Origin: Oscillospiraceae bacterium
GTDB lineage: Bacteria; Bacillota; Clostridia; Oscillospirales; Ruminococcaceae
Assembly (NCBI GenBank): GCA_004557855.1
Contig: SFFJ01000008.1
Coordinates: 1 to 63,004, forward strand
Direction: 5' to 3'
Length of the DNA stretch: 63,004 nt
Numbering within the stretch: the stretch's first letter is position 1; every line of letters starts with the position of its first letter. This document shows positions 7,741 to 15,798 of this stretch, one piece after another. The translations under genes were made by a program, and so were the position numbers. Under the pieces are notes generated by a model that saw only the letters and a program-made list of their open reading frames with translations, ran no database searches and was not told the origin of the DNA.

Positions 7741-10700
7741 TTGCAGAGGTTTGAGGACATTTTCGGGAAATACATAGAGAAAAAATGTGACAGTCAGGCG
7801 CTGCGTCAAAGTGATGTGGCGGGCTTGCAGATCGCGACGGAGGAGAATGCGGTTCGCATTACCCTTTCTTCTGCTGCGCTTATTTCCCATGCCGCAATTG
7901 CCGAGGCCCAGCGTTCAATTGCCATGGGACTTTTGGCGCATGTGGTGGAAATAAAGGTTCATTACCCGGCCGAGCTGCTGGGGGAAGAAGCCTTTTTGCT
8001 GATCATTGATTACCTGAAGGCCGCCAATGTGCCGGTCAACGGGTTTTTCCGCCGGGCGGTGATCACCTATGAGAATGAGCGCTTTATCGTCAAGCTGCCG
8101 GAGGGCATCGCTGCCTTTTTGGGGCCGTTGGCACTGCCCGGAAAGATCGCAGCACAGGCGGATGAGCTGTTCGGTGTGCGCCCGCAGGTGAGTTTTGTCC
8201 CCGTCCCGGATTATGAATTGAAGCCGGTAGAGGAGCCCGCCCCCGTGATGGAGGCAGCCCCCGAAGTGCCGCCGCCCCCGGAGGAGGCTCCCCCATGGGA
8301 GGAAGCCCCAATTCCACCGGCCGAAACGGAATCGACCCCTGCGGCGAAGGCGCCTGCAAAGCCCCGTGCGCCGAAGAAGGAAAAAGCGAATACCCCCTAT
8401 GATGAGGCCACCAAAAAGCCGGTGGGGAACTACCGGGCAATCAAGGGAACGCCTGTTCCCATCGGGACCTTGGGACTGGACAGCGGCTCTGCGGTCATTT
8501 GGGGGGATATATTTTCGGTGGATTGCCGTGATACACGGGATAAAAACCACTTTATCATGTCCATCGCCATCACCGATTACACCGGCTCCATCAACCTGAA
8601 GATATTTGATGAATTGAGCCTAAAGCCGAAGCTGGGAGACCTGAAGCCGGGGATGACCGTTCTGGTACAGGGGGATATCAGCTACGATAAATACGACCGT
8701 GATATGGTGATGCGCCCCCGGCATATCAATACCGTCAAAAAGAATGTCCTTACCGATGATGCGCCGGTCAAGCGGGTGGAGCTGCACCTGCATACCACTA
8801 TGTCCGCGATGGACGGCGTAAGCACCGCAGAGGACCTGGTGAAGCGTGCCCATAGCTGGGGGCATCCCGCTGTGGCGGTGACCGACCACGGTGTGGTGCA
8901 GGCCTTCCCGGAGGTCATGAATACGGTGGAGAAGATCCGGAAGGATGACCCCGACTTTAAGGCGATCTACGGTGTGGAGGGGTATTTCATCAATGATATG
9001 CTGCCTGCCGTAAAGGGCAGAACCGATGCGCCCATTAACGGGCGGTATATCATTTTCGATTTGGAAACCACCGGGCTTTCCGCCGCAACGGAACGGATCA
9101 TTGAGATCGGCGCCGTAAAGGTGGAAAACGGGGAGATTTCGGAGTCCTTTGACCTGTTTGTTGACCCGGAAAAAGCGATCACGCCTGAAATCACCCGGCT
9201 TACCAGTATTACCAATGAGATGGTAGCAGGCGCCCCCAAGGAAGCGGATGCCTTGGAGCAGTTTTTCCGCTTCTGTGACGGGTGTGATATTCTGGTTGCC
9301 CACAACGCCGATTTTGATATGGGATTTTTGCGGGCGGCCATCCGGCGGTGCGGCAGGGAAGAGGACCCGGTACAGATCGATACGCTGGTAATGGCGCGCG
9401 CCATGTATCCGGAGCTGAAAAAGCACAAGCTGGATACCATAGCGGAGCGCCTGGGCGTGACACAGAAGCACCACCACCGCGCGGATGATGACGCCCGTGT
9501 ACTGGCTGAAATCTTCCTGAAGATGGTGCAGAGGCTGGTGGAGGATGCGGGGATCACCAAGGTAATGGATATCAACCATTCCATGGGGCAGCAGAATACC
9601 GCCAAAGCGCATCCTTACCATATCGTTCTGCTGGTGCAAAATCAAACCGGCCTGAAAAACCTGTATAAGATCATTTCCGCCTCTCACCTTGAATACTTCC
9701 AGAAAAAGCCCCGAATCCCCAAGAGCCTTTTGATTCGGCACCGGGAGGGGCTGCTGGTTGGTTCAGCCTGCGAGGCCGGCGAGCTGTTCAAGGCCATCCG
9801 GGAGGGGAAAAAGTGGTCGGAGCTTTGTGATATTGCCGATTTTTACGACTATTTAGAGGTGCAGCCGTTGGGCAATAATATGTTCATGGTGCGAGATGGC
9901 GAGGTACGCAGCGAAAAAGACCTGCAGGACCTGAATATTACCGTGCTGAAGCTGGGACAGCAGCTGGGCAAGCCCGTTGTGGCGACCGGCGACGTCCACT
10001 TTTTGGAGGAAAAGGACGCCCGGTTCCGTGAAATACTGATGGCCGGTATGGGCTTTAAGGATGCCGATAACCAAGCGCCGCTTTACTTCCGCACCACCGG
10101 GCAGATGCTCAAGGAATTTGACTATCTGCCGGAGGAGACCGCCCGGGAGATCGTCATTGATAACCCCCGTAAAATCGCGGAAAGCATTGAATATGTTCGG
10201 CCCATCCCCAAGGGGACCTTCCCGCCCAGCATTCCCGGCTCGGAGGAGGATCTTATTCGCATCACCACCACCCGTGCCAAGGAAATGTACGGCGACCCGC
10301 TGCCTGAAATCGTGGAAAAGCGGCTGAACCGTGAGCTGGATTCCATCACCAAGCACGGCTTTGCGGTGCTGTATATGATCGCCCAGAAGCTGATCTTCCG
10401 TTCCAATGAGGAAGGGTATCAGGTCGGCTCCCGTGGTTCGGTCGGCTCCTCTTTTGTGGCTACGATGGCAGGTATTTCGGAGGTAAACCCATTGCCGCCG
10501 CACTACCTTTGCCGCAAGTGTAAGCACAGCGAATTCATCACCGACGGCAGCTACGGCTCCGGCTTTGACCTGCCGCACAAGAACTGCCCCGTCTGCGGGG
10601 AGGAAATGTACCAGGACGGCCATGAGATCCCGTTCGAGACCTTCCTTGGCTTTGACGGTGATAAGGAGCCCGATATCGACCTTAACTTCGCCAATGAATA

Positions 10701-12102
10701 TCAGTCCCGCGCCCACCGCTATACCGAGGAGCTGTTCGGGCGAGACCATGTATTCAAGGCCGGTACCATCAGTACCATCAAGGATAAGACCGCATACGGC
10801 TATGTAAAGCACTTTTTGGAGGATCGGGGGCAAACCGTCCCCAATGCCGAGGAAAACCGGCTTGTCATTGGCTGTACCGGCATAAAGCGCACTACCGGTC
10901 AGCACCCCGGCGGGATGGTCGTTATCCCCAATGACTATGAGGTGTACGACTTCTGCCCGGTGCAGCACCCGGCCGATGACCCCAATTCCGATATTATCAC
11001 CACCCATTTCGACTTCCATTCGCTGCACGATACGATACTGAAGCTGGATGAGCTGGGGCATGTGGTCCCGACGCTGTATAAGCATCTGGAGGACTACACC
11101 GGCCTGAAGATCAACGATACCCCCACCAATGACCCGGCGGTTTATACACTGTTTACCTCCTGTGAGGCGCTGGGCATTACGCTGGATGACATCGGCATTA
11201 CCAACGGTACACTGGCACTGCCGGAGATGGGCACGCCCTTTGTACGGGGGATGTTGCTGGAGGCAAAGCCGAAAACCTTTTCCGATCTTTTGCAGATCTC
11301 CGGGCTTTCCCACGGCACCGATGTATGGCTGGGCAACGCACAGGATCTGATCCGCAACGGCACCTGCACCATATCCGAGGTCATCGGTACCCGTGACAGC
11401 ATCATGACCTACCTGCTGCACCACGGACTGGAGCCGAAGCTTGCCTTTAATATTATGGAGATCACCCGTAAGGGCAAGGCGCCGGAAAAGCTGACCGAGG
11501 AAATGAAGCAGGATATGCTGGCGCATAACGTCCCGCAATGGTATATCGACAGCTGTCTGAAAATCAAGTATATGTTCCCCAAGGCGCACGCAGCGGCCTA
11601 TGTCATTGCAGCAGTGCGGCTGGGTTGGTTTAAGGTATACCGGCCGCGGGAATTCTATGCCGTTTACTTTACCTCCCGCGGGGATGACTTTGATGCCAAT
11701 ACCGCGATCCTCGGGCCGGCAGCTGTAAAGCAAAAGATCTTGTCACTTATTGCAAAGGGAAATGAGATCTCCACCAAGGAGAGTGACCAGCTGGAAACGC
11801 TGCAGGTGACCTATGAGATGCTTTTGCGGGGAATTGAGCTGCTTCCCGTTGATTTGTACCAATCCGATGCCACCCTGTACCGCCTGGAGGGGGACAAGCT
11901 GCGGCTGCCCTTTACCGCACTCAAGGGGCTGGGGGCTGCTGCTGCGGCGTCGCTGGCGGAAGCGGGGAGGAAAGGCCCGTACCTTTCCATCGATGATATC
12001 ACCGCCCGTTCCGGCGTCAGCAAAACGGTCATTGACCTGCTGCGGGAGCATGGCTCGCTCTCCTCGCTGCCGGAAAGCAGCCAAATGAGTCTGTTCGGCT
12101 GA
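7741..12102 (+). CDS. polC: DNA polymerase III alpha subunit, Gram-positive type PolC
   Basis: The main replicative polymerase of low-GC Gram-positives, carrying its own proofreading exonuclease. The 1453-residue protein has an N-terminal region followed by a Pro/Glu/Ala-rich linker (about 160-220), an OB fold (about 235-330), and a PHP domain starting near HLHTTMSAMDG (about 348) that is interrupted by the DEDD exonuclease (FDLETTG, Asp440 and Glu442). A zinc module with CRKCKH and CPVCGEE lies near 924-955, and the catalytic aspartates in EPDIDLNF near 978-980. The start is TTG at 7741 with AAAGGAGAA upstream. It ends the pyrH-to-polC operon and is followed by a strong terminator. Confidence 0.98.
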   Translation: MQRFEDIFGKYIEKKCDSQALRQSDVAGLQIATEENAVRITLSSAALISHAAIAEAQRSIAMGLLAHVVEIKVHYPAELLGEEAFLLIIDYLKAANVPVNGFFRRAVITYENERFIVKLPEGIAAFLGPLALPGKIAAQADELFGVRPQVSFVPVPDYELKPVEEPAPVMEAAPEVPPPPEEAPPWEEAPIPPAETESTPAAKAPAKPRAPKKEKANTPYDEATKKPVGNYRAIKGTPVPIGTLGLDSGSAVIWGDIFSVDCRDTRDKNHFIMSIAITDYTGSINLKIFDELSLKPKLGDLKPGMTVLVQGDISYDKYDRDMVMRPRHINTVKKNVLTDDAPVKRVELHLHTTMSAMDGVSTAEDLVKRAHSWGHPAVAVTDHGVVQAFPEVMNTVEKIRKDDPDFKAIYGVEGYFINDMLPAVKGRTDAPINGRYIIFDLETTGLSAATERIIEIGAVKVENGEISESFDLFVDPEKAITPEITRLTSITNEMVAGAPKEADALEQFFRFCDGCDILVAHNADFDMGFLRAAIRRCGREEDPVQIDTLVMARAMYPELKKHKLDTIAERLGVTQKHHHRADDDARVLAEIFLKMVQRLVEDAGITKVMDINHSMGQQNTAKAHPYHIVLLVQNQTGLKNLYKIISASHLEYFQKKPRIPKSLLIRHREGLLVGSACEAGELFKAIREGKKWSELCDIADFYDYLEVQPLGNNMFMVRDGEVRSEKDLQDLNITVLKLGQQLGKPVVATGDVHFLEEKDARFREILMAGMGFKDADNQAPLYFRTTGQMLKEFDYLPEETAREIVIDNPRKIAESIEYVRPIPKGTFPPSIPGSEEDLIRITTTRAKEMYGDPLPEIVEKRLNRELDSITKHGFAVLYMIAQKLIFRSNEEGYQVGSRGSVGSSFVATMAGISEVNPLPPHYLCRKCKHSEFITDGSYGSGFDLPHKNCPVCGEEMYQDGHEIPFETFLGFDGDKEPDIDLNFANEYQSRAHRYTEELFGRDHVFKAGTISTIKDKTAYGYVKHFLEDRGQTVPNAEENRLVIGCTGIKRTTGQHPGGMVVIPNDYEVYDFCPVQHPADDPNSDIITTHFDFHSLHDTILKLDELGHVVPTLYKHLEDYTGLKINDTPTNDPAVYTLFTSCEALGITLDDIGITNGTLALPEMGTPFVRGMLLEAKPKTFSDLLQISGLSHGTDVWLGNAQDLIRNGTCTISEVIGTRDSIMTYLLHHGLEPKLAFNIMEITRKGKAPEKLTEEMKQDMLAHNVPQWYIDSCLKIKYMFPKAHAAAYVIAAVRLGWFKVYRPREFYAVYFTSRGDDFDANTAILGPAAVKQKILSLIAKGNEISTKESDQLETLQVTYEMLLRGIELLPVDLYQSDATLYRLEGDKLRLPFTALKGLGAAAAASLAEAGRKGPYLSIDDITARSGVSKTVIDLLREHGSLSSLPESSQMSLFG

Positions 12103-12109
12103 AAATAGG

Positions 12110-12137
12110 GCAAAAATGTTTCATGAAACATTTTTGC
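12110..12137. repeat. perfect 28-base palindrome after polC
   Basis: Twelve-base arms meet around CATG at the centre; the arms end in GCAAAAATG and CATTTTTGC. It lies between the polC stop and the G+C-rich terminator stem and shares two bases with it. Because the second arm contains five T residues it may add to termination in both directions. Confidence 0.8.
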
Positions 12138-12178
12138 ACCGCTTATGGGGAAGAGATCCCCGTAGGCGGTGCTTTTTT
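12136..12178 (+). terminator. Rho-independent terminator of the pyrH-polC operon
   Basis: A 15-base stem (12136-12150 with 12158-12172, two G-U pairs), a seven-base loop and a run of six T residues. Confidence 0.88.
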
Positions 12179-12183
12179 ATGGC

Positions 12184-12212
12184 GGATATTTTGTCCCGCC
12201 GACGCATATAGA
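12184..12212 (+). promoter_or_regulatory. sigma-E-like promoter of yabPQ
   Basis: GGATATT (12184-12190), 14 bases, then CATATAGA (12205-12212). This resembles the mother-cell sigma-E consensus (ATATT-like -35, CATAnnnT-like -10). The yabP operon of Bacillus subtilis is sigma-E dependent, which supports the reading. Confidence 0.5.
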
Positions 12213-12253
12213 TGCAACAAAGATTTATTATCGCGCAAAAAGGGGGACAACAA

Positions 12254-12547
12254 ATGGACAGCATCAAACGAATGGACCAGGACGCTATGGGAGCGCCGCA
12301 TACGCTGGTGGTGGAGGACCGCAAGCGGCTTTCGGTCAGCGGCGTTACCGATGTGGAGAGCTTTGATGAGGAAACGGTCATGCTGGCCACCGAGCTGGGG
12401 GAGCTGATCATTCACGGGTACGACCTGCATATCAACCGTATCGATGTGGAAAGCGGCGACCTTTCGCTGGAGGGCGAAATACAAAGCATGACCTATACCG
12501 ATAACCAACCGCAGACCGGCGGCTTTTTCGGCCGGCTGTTCCGCTAA
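12254..12547 (+). CDS. yabP: sporulation protein YabP
   Basis: A 97-residue sporulation protein of the YabP/YqfC family with no established enzymatic activity. It has the characteristic start PHTLVVEDRKRLSVSGVTDV followed by a short beta-rich stretch (LATELGELIIHGYDLHI). The ATG at 12254 has AGGGGGA upstream; the frame is open to 12212 but that extension overlaps the candidate sigma-E promoter. It is followed by yabQ, divIC and yabR, the usual Firmicutes order. Confidence 0.9.
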   Translation: MDSIKRMDQDAMGAPHTLVVEDRKRLSVSGVTDVESFDEETVMLATELGELIIHGYDLHINRIDVESGDLSLEGEIQSMTYTDNQPQTGGFFGRLFR

Positions 12548-12565
12548 AGGGGGCAAGGTACCTGC

Positions 12566-13234
12566 GTGATTTTTTCTGCTGCCGCCCCGCCGGTGACGCA
12601 GTTTTTGCAGTCGCTGCTGCTGGGGGTGCTGCTTTCGGTCCTTTATGACCTGTTCTATGCCGTTCGCTGCCTGTTCCCGGTACGGATGCAGGCGCATATT
12701 GTATTGGATCTTCTGTATTTCGTGCTGTTCGGCGTCCTGCTGTTTAATTTCCTTTTGACCGAAACAGCCGGGAGACTGCGGTATTTTATCATACTGGGGG
12801 TCATCATCGGCTGGGGCCTCTACCATGCCACCATGAGCCGACTGGCGGTGCGCTTTTTTAACGGGGTCATCGGCGGAGTGCGGGCGGTTTTACGGGCGGT
12901 TTTCCGTCCCGTTATCGCATTGGCACGGTGGATTTCGCTGCGGCTGCGTGATCTGTGCAAAAAAGGAACAGCAAAATGCAAATCGGCAAAAAATCGCTTG
13001 AAAAAGCATCATCGGATGCGGTATAATAAAGTATCAAACAGATGCAGGGAGGAAAACGGACGTGAAAAAGCATATGACCATCAAGCAGACCAACCGTATT
13101 CTGGCGTTCGTCATCGTTTTTCTCGTTCTGCTCATCGCCGTATACTTTGTAAAAGGCCGGGTACGGGCCGCCCAGATGGAAGCGGAGCTTGCCGCCGCAC
13201 AACAGCGGGTAAACGACCAACAGGCCGAAAATGA
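12566..13234 (+). CDS. yabQ: YabQ-family sporulation membrane protein, 3' end overlaps divIC
   Basis: In Bacillus YabQ is needed for proper cortex formation. This frame gives 222 residues with several hydrophobic segments in the first 120 (LQSLLLGVLLSVLYDLF, then LLYFVLFGVLLFNFLL, then YFIILGVIIGWGLY) and a basic tail. The start is GTG at 12566, with AAGG about eight bases before it. The frame does not close before divIC but runs 173 bases into it in another frame, giving an Arg-rich tail that does not look like natural protein. A one-base shift near 13020 would give GTA TAA TAA at once, so either the real stop was lost or a frameshift is present. The divIC promoter also lies within this 3' part. 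Confidence 0.8.
   Translation: MIFSAAAPPVTQFLQSLLLGVLLSVLYDLFYAVRCLFPVRMQAHIVLDLLYFVLFGVLLFNFLLTETAGRLRYFIILGVIIGWGLYHATMSRLAVRFFNGVIGGVRAVLRAVFRPVIALARWISLRLRDLCKKGTAKCKSAKNRLKKHHRMRYNKVSNRCREENGREKAYDHQADQPYSGVRHRFSRSAHRRILCKRPGTGRPDGSGACRRTTAGKRPTGRK
12998..13027 (+). promoter_or_regulatory. strong housekeeping promoter of divIC inside the yabQ frame
   Basis: TTGAAA (12998-13003), 18 bases, TATAAT (13022-13027), 34 bases before the divIC GTG start. This would let the vegetative division gene be expressed apart from the sporulation genes upstream. Confidence 0.65.
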
Positions 13235-13343
13235 CGAAATAGGCCGTATGCTGGAAAACAGCGACTACTACCTGAACCAGGAGGCGCGCGGTGAAGGAAA
13301 CTACTGCGACCCCGAAGAAAAAGTATATGTCGTAGTACCGTAA
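13062..13343 (+). CDS. divIC: septum formation initiator DivIC/FtsL-like protein
   Basis: A small bitopic division protein that bridges FtsQ/DivIB and FtsL at the septum. The 93-residue protein has a short basic cytoplasmic end, one membrane segment (ILAFVIVFLVLLIAVYFV, about 13-30), a coiled coil (RAAQMEAELAAAQQRVNDQQ) and a C-terminal ARGEGNYCDPEEKVYVV motif typical of the family. The start is GTG at 13062, preceded by GGGAGGAAAA. Order between yabQ and yabR agrees with other Firmicutes. Confidence 0.92.
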   Translation: MKKHMTIKQTNRILAFVIVFLVLLIAVYFVKGRVRAAQMEAELAAAQQRVNDQQAENDEIGRMLENSDYYLNQEARGEGNYCDPEEKVYVVVP

Positions 13344-13368
13344 TTATTTTGTGGAGGATCATCCGTAG

Positions 13369-13830
13369 ATGCAGCTTTGTGTAGGCACCGTGGTAGAAGG
13401 TAAGGTCAGCAAGATCACCGGCTTTGGCGCATTCGTCGATATTGACGGGGGCGGCTCGGGCATGGTTCACATTTCGGAGGTGGCCAATACCTATGTCAAG
13501 GACATCAACGACCACCTGAAGGTCGGCGATGCGGTAAAGGCAAAGGTCGTTGCCATCAATGAAAACAATAAGATCGCACTTTCCATCAAGGCGCTGCTGC
13601 CGCCGGAGCCGAAGCCCCAGCCGCAAAAACGGGAAAGCCGGGATAACCGCACCGGCCGCCGCAGCAATACCTATGTGTATCAGCCGCCAAAGCCCTATTC
13701 ACCCGATACCGGCGACGCCTTCGAGGATATGATGGCGCGGTTTAAGCGCTCCAGCGACGATAAGATCTCCGATCTTACCCGGGTGATCGATAACCGGCGC
13801 GGCGGGAATTCCAGACGATCGAAAAAGTAA
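13369..13830 (+). CDS. yabR: S1 RNA-binding domain protein, YabR-like
   Basis: A 153-residue protein with one S1 domain at the N terminus (about 1-75; GTVVEGKVSKITGFGAFVDI and GMVHISEV are the signature) and a basic, Pro/Arg-rich C-terminal half that probably contacts RNA. It belongs to the general-stress-protein-13/YabR type. The start is ATG with GGAGG upstream. It lies 25 bases after divIC and is followed by a terminator. Confidence 0.9.
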   Translation: MQLCVGTVVEGKVSKITGFGAFVDIDGGGSGMVHISEVANTYVKDINDHLKVGDAVKAKVVAINENNKIALSIKALLPPEPKPQPQKRESRDNRTGRRSNTYVYQPPKPYSPDTGDAFEDMMARFKRSSDDKISDLTRVIDNRRGGNSRRSKK

Positions 13831-13836
13831 ATTTAC

Positions 13837-13872
13837 AAAGAGCCGACCGGCACCGTTTGGCGGCTCTTTTTA
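13837..13872 (+). terminator. Rho-independent terminator after yabR
   Basis: Stem AAAGAGCCG (13837-13845) with CGGCTCTTT (13861-13869), ending in a T-run. Confidence 0.8.
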
Positions 13873-13896
13873 TTGCACAGAAAGGAAGTAAAACGC

Positions 13897-15051
13897 ATGG
13901 TCATCATCAATGCAAAAATCAATACCTGCGATGGCGGGAAAATCATCGAGCATGGGTTTATCGAGATCAAAGACGGGCGGATCACCGGGGTAGGGGAGGG
14001 TGCTTATTCCGGCGCCGAAGCCGAAGTATTTGACGCCGCCGGGCGGCTGGTCACGCCGGGATTTATCGACTCCCACTGCCATATCGGCATTTGGGAAAGC
14101 GGACTGGATTTTGAGGGCGACGACACCAATGAAATGACCGACCCCTCCACGCCGCACATTCGTGCCATTGACGCCATAAACCCGCTGGACCGTGCCTTTA
14201 CCGAGGCGCTGAAATACGGCATCACCGCTGTTTCGGTCGGCCCCGGCAGTGCAAACCCGGTGGCCGGGCAGGTATGTGTACTGCATACCTACGGCGGCTA
14301 TCTGGATCGGATGATACTGAAGGCACCCTCCGCGATGAAGTTTGCGTTGGGCGAGAACCCCAAAAAGGTCTACAACGGAAAAGAATCTGCGCCCATCACC
14401 CGTATGGCCATCGCTGCGGTGATCCGTGAGCAGCTGATGAAAGCCAAGCGTTATCAGCAGGATCTGCAAAAATCCAAGGAGGATGAGGACACCGATCCGC
14501 CCGAATTCGATATGAAGTGCGAGGCGCTGCTGCCGGTGCTGGAGCGCAGGATCAAGGCGCATTTCCATGCCCATCGTGCCGATGATATCTGCACTGCGAT
14601 CCGGATTGCAAAGGAATTTAACCTGGATGCCGTGATCATCCATTGTACCGAGGGGCATCTGGTGCCCGAGGCGCTGCTGGACGGCGGCTGCATCGCTTCG
14701 GTGGGGCCCATCATTTCCGACCGCACCAAGCCGGAGCTGCGCAATCAGGAACGCTATAACGCTGCAAAGCTGACCGAAGCCGGTGTTCCGGTCGCCTTTA
14801 ATACCGATGCGCTGGTCTTTCCCATTGATCTGCTGGCGGCTTCCGCAAAAATTGCAGTTCTTGCAGGGCTTCCCTGGCAGCAGGCACTGGAGTCTTTGAC
14901 CATCCGTTCGGCAGAAGCTGCTGGCGTTGCCGATGAGATCGGCTCCGTCACCGTAGGCAAGCGTGCCGATCTTCTGGTATTCAGCCGTGACCCCATCGAT
15001 CTTTTGGTGAAGCCGGATGCGGTATTTGTAGACGGAATTTGTATGAATTGA
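13897..15051 (+). CDS. metal-dependent amidohydrolase (imidazolonepropionase-like)
   Basis: A 384-residue TIM-barrel amidohydrolase. The metal-binding HxH is in GFIDSHCHIGIW, later histidines lie in HFHAHRADD and HCTEGHL, and the final Asp in FNTDALVFP. A beta-sandwich N terminus (INTCDGGKIIEHGFIEI) frames the barrel, as in imidazolonepropionase-type proteins. The true substrate cannot be told; no histidine-degradation genes are near. The ATG at 13897 is preceded by AAAGGAAG; the frame opens at 13873 within the terminator T-run, so the later start is preferred. It stands alone between two terminators or promoters. Confidence 0.88.
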   Translation: MVIINAKINTCDGGKIIEHGFIEIKDGRITGVGEGAYSGAEAEVFDAAGRLVTPGFIDSHCHIGIWESGLDFEGDDTNEMTDPSTPHIRAIDAINPLDRAFTEALKYGITAVSVGPGSANPVAGQVCVLHTYGGYLDRMILKAPSAMKFALGENPKKVYNGKESAPITRMAIAAVIREQLMKAKRYQQDLQKSKEDEDTDPPEFDMKCEALLPVLERRIKAHFHAHRADDICTAIRIAKEFNLDAVIIHCTEGHLVPEALLDGGCIASVGPIISDRTKPELRNQERYNAAKLTEAGVPVAFNTDALVFPIDLLAASAKIAVLAGLPWQQALESLTIRSAEAAGVADEIGSVTVGKRADLLVFSRDPIDLLVKPDAVFVDGICMN

Positions 15052-15081
15052 GTCAAATTTAATAAAATTGCATAATTGCCC

Positions 15082-15110
15082 TTGCAAAACACCGCCTTGT
15101 TTGGTAGAAT
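15082..15110 (+). promoter_or_regulatory. promoter of hpf
   Basis: TTGCAA (15082-15087), 17 bases, TAGAAT (15105-15110), about 57 bases before the hpf ATG. Confidence 0.6.
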
Positions 15111-15166
15111 ATAAACAGGAGAACGGGAAACCAATCTCCGTATACTATTAGCAAGGAGTGACCATC

Positions 15167-15706
15167 ATGACCGTCAACTACATCGGCAAAAAGACCGTAA
15201 TTCGTGACAGCTTTAAGGAATATGCCGAAAAGCGCCTGAAAAAGCTGGGCAAATTCTTTGATGACGATCCTGTGGTAAACATCATTGTGACCAATCACAA
15301 TGAGGACGAAACCGTAGAAGTGACCATTCAGTCCCACGGTATGTTCTTCCGTGCGGAGCGCACCTCCGATGACCGCCAGGCCTCGCTTGACCTTGTACTG
15401 GATGTTCTGCAAAAGCAGATCGTCCGCAACAAGGAGCGGCTGGAAAAACGCATGAAAGCCACGATGGACTTTACTGCGTTCGGGCCGGTTGAGGTGCTGG
15501 CGGAGGAGCAGGTACTGCCCGCCGCAGAGCTGGTTAAGACCAAGAAGTTCCATGTGGATACCATGGACGTTGAGGAAGCGATCCTGCAGATGGATATGCT
15601 GGGTCATACCTTCTTCCTGTTCCGTGATCCCGATAGCGGCGAGATCAATGTGGTCTACCGCCGCAACGACGGGAACTATGGTCTGCTGCAGCCGTTGGCC
15701 GACTGA
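15167..15706 (+). CDS. hpf: long-form ribosome hibernation promoting factor
   Basis: Drives 70S ribosomes into 100S dimers during slow growth. The 179-residue protein has the N-terminal RaiA/HPF domain (TVNYIGKKTVIRDSFKEYAE onward, about 1-100), a linker, and the C-terminal dimerisation domain (VKTKKFHVDTMDVEEAILQM, then GHTFFLFRDPDSGEINVVYR), which marks the long form found in Firmicutes. A GTG nine bases upstream overlaps the AAGGAG ribosome binding site, so the ATG at 15167 is the better start. Confidence 0.95.
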   Translation: MTVNYIGKKTVIRDSFKEYAEKRLKKLGKFFDDDPVVNIIVTNHNEDETVEVTIQSHGMFFRAERTSDDRQASLDLVLDVLQKQIVRNKERLEKRMKATMDFTAFGPVEVLAEEQVLPAAELVKTKKFHVDTMDVEEAILQMDMLGHTFFLFRDPDSGEINVVYRRNDGNYGLLQPLAD

Positions 15707-15747
15707 TGCGGAAAGCTCGTTCTCTTATGATAAAGTAAAGTGATCAC

Positions 15748-15781
15748 CGGTGGGGAGCATTTTGGCTTCCCACCGCTTTTT
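15748..15781 (+). terminator. Rho-independent terminator after hpf
   Basis: Stem CGGTGGGGA (15748-15756) with TTCCCACCG (15767-15775), then C and a run of T residues. Confidence 0.8.
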
Positions 15782-15798
15782 ACGGGAAAGGATATTCT

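Noticed and set aside
12566..13234. YabQ C-terminal tail as a real extra domain
   Set aside because: The tail is the out-of-frame reading of the divIC ribosome binding site and coding region and is Arg-rich without structure.
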